From NCBI GenBank assembly GCA_002388665.1, contig DGMY01000085.1, positions 1-64,000 on the forward strand: DNA of 64,000 bases, read 5' to 3'. The notes below the pieces were generated by a model. That model worked only from the letters and a program-made list of their open reading frames with translations, did not search any database and was not told the origin of the DNA. The translations under genes and the position numbers were made by a program. The DNA is from Opitutia bacterium UBA4506 (GTDB taxonomy: Bacteria; Verrucomicrobiota; Verrucomicrobiia; Opitutales; Puniceicoccaceae). Shown one piece after another: positions 63,078 through 64,000 of this stretch. Numbering within the stretch: the first letter of the stretch is position 1; each line of letters starts with the position of its first letter.

Positions 63078-64000
63078 TCAGTAGGATTCCCGTTTTGGGT
63101 AGGAAAATGGAGGTAGCGGTTCGGGGGATGGATTCCCGTTGTGGGGATTCATGGCCGCGCGGCGGGTTTGGCAGCCTTTGCTCCATGTGAAGTGGTTGTG
63201 GTTGAGCTCGAAATGGAACCACTTCTCCAGTTGGAGTGTGATGCGGTGACGCCGGTCGCGAAATGAAATGGGGTAGTTTGGATCGGAGGAAAAGGGCGAA
63301 TGGGCTTCCGGGAAAAATCCGTTGATGACCTCCGGGTGATCGCCGTGAAATTCGACTAGGGCCTTGGAGTCAATTTGACTGTATTGGATGGTTTTTGATT
63401 CGGAAACCGCTTTGTCTTTTCGCCAATAGATGTCGGTATTGTCTTGTTTCGCTTGGTATTCCTCCTCCGTTCGCACGTAGCCATAGTGGAATATCCGCGC
63501 GCCGGAGTGAGCCGCTTTCGGGTACCGGCCCCTCTTGTGATTTTCGAGAACGAGGAAGAATAGGCCCTTGGGAGCCCAGACGGGAATGGTGTTCTTTATG
63601 ATGCGGGGCGCCCGTCGATACCAGCGGGGTGACCATGCCAAAGTCTTGGTATTTCCGTAGAAGTGAAGGTAGTCAAAGACAAGGGATTCGACTCGATCGT
63701 CGTGGAGGTACTTCTCCATGTTTGCCCGGATGATGGGCAGGTCATCCTGATGAATGATTTCGTCGGCTTCTAAATAGAATGCCCAGTCTCCGGTGCAGTT
63801 GAAGAGAGCGATGGACTTTTGCTGGCCGTAGTTGAAACCGCGTATGCTATAGTCGTTGCGGATGGATTGATTCCAGTGGGTAGAAATGATGCGAAGCTTG
63901 GGTTCGTTCATCTCTTCGAGCATTTCGCGGGTCCGGTCTTGGCAGGGACCCAAGGCAATTACAAATTCATCGACGATGGGGAGTGCTGATCGAATGGATT
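63078..64000 (-). CDS. Glycosyltransferase family 2 protein (5' end outside window)
   Basis: The frame stays open to the window end at 64000, so the N-terminus is missing; about 307 codons are here. The visible part has the GT2 stretch SALPIVDEFVIALGPCQDRT at its upstream end, then GFNYGQQKSIALFNCTGDWAFYLEADEIIHQDD with the DxD-like EADE, and FDYLHFYGN and IIKNTIPVW later. This is typical of family 2 enzymes that act on cell-surface sugars. The Asn/Pro-rich tail (NPHNGNPSPEPLPPF) is unusual. The donor and acceptor are unknown. Confidence 0.78.
   Translation of the reverse strand, partial: SIRSALPIVDEFVIALGPCQDRTREMLEEMNEPKLRIISTHWNQSIRNDYSIRGFNYGQQKSIALFNCTGDWAFYLEADEIIHQDDLPIIRANMEKYLHDDRVESLVFDYLHFYGNTKTLAWSPRWYRRAPRIIKNTIPVWAPKGLFFLVLENHKRGRYPKAAHSGARIFHYGYVRTEEEYQAKQDNTDIYWRKDKAVSESKTIQYSQIDSKALVEFHGDHPEVINGFFPEAHSPFSSDPNYPISFRDRRHRITLQLEKWFHFELNHNHFTWSKGCQTRRAAMNPHNGNPSPEPLPPFSYPKRESY

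Overview
The window looks like a chromosomal segment from a Verrucomicrobiota bacterium, most likely class Opitutae (Puniceicoccales/Coraliomargarita-like). I infer this from gene content: a fur-sufCBDT operon, pilMNOPQ-like genes with a long multi-module secretin, a giant exported beta-propeller protein with a DPDGDS...EYALGGDP-type C-terminus, Wza/Wzc exopolysaccharide genes, and GC-rich hairpin repeats. No rRNA, tRNA, CRISPR array, transposase or integrase was seen.

Layout. 0-0.14 kb: two copies of a 30-bp hairpin repeat. 0.3-3.9 kb: tyrA-aroA-cmk-plsC operon. 4.0-9.1 kb: a small membrane protein, then the Fe-S assembly operon fur-sufC-sufB-sufD-sufT on the minus strand behind a Fur-box-like site. 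9.2-10.1 kb: low-molecular-weight phosphatase and Nudix hydrolase. 10.2-16.7 kb: pilM/N/O/P-like genes, a secretin and an exported protein. 16.7-18.4 kb: ArsR regulator, small membrane protein and a metal-type permease with a Cys-rich loop. 18.5-23.8 kb: acetyltransferase, propeller protein, divergent LacI regulator, COQ7-like ferritin-fold protein, exported protein and GyrI-like protein. 23.9-32.5 kb: a 2857-residue secreted protein with 42 blade motifs arranged 28+7+7. 32.8-35.0 kb: exported hydrolase and an AcuI/YhdH-type reductase. 35.0-41.6 kb: a 1982-residue DUF4011-helicase-Vsr-type defence gene lying between two perfect 78-bp direct repeats, each the 3' end of an araC-family gene. 41.5-45.9 kb: intact araC, NmrA-like and DUF1772 genes, MarC, CPBP protease, RelE-like toxin.

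45.9-46.2 kb is a candidate replication origin. It has DnaA boxes and an AT-rich stretch just before dnaN, and the G/C bias of the plus strand flips here, C-rich to the left and G-rich to the right. Right of it come dnaN, a membrane protein, hisC and a CNNM/CBS protein (to 50.7 kb), then an exopolysaccharide locus (TPR protein, outer-membrane barrel, Wza, Wzc; 51-56.9 kb). A minus-strand operon follows (SDR with a histone-like tail, miaB, membrane protein, gmk; 56.9-61.0 kb). A class IV-type deacetylase gene is divergent from that operon, followed by a DUF2490-like protein and a glycosyltransferase cut by the window end.

The most interesting items are the repeat-flanked one-gene defence cargo, the six-propeller giant protein, the candidate oriC, and the SDR/histone-tail gene next to a deacetylase. 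All family calls come from reading motifs; no database search was run.
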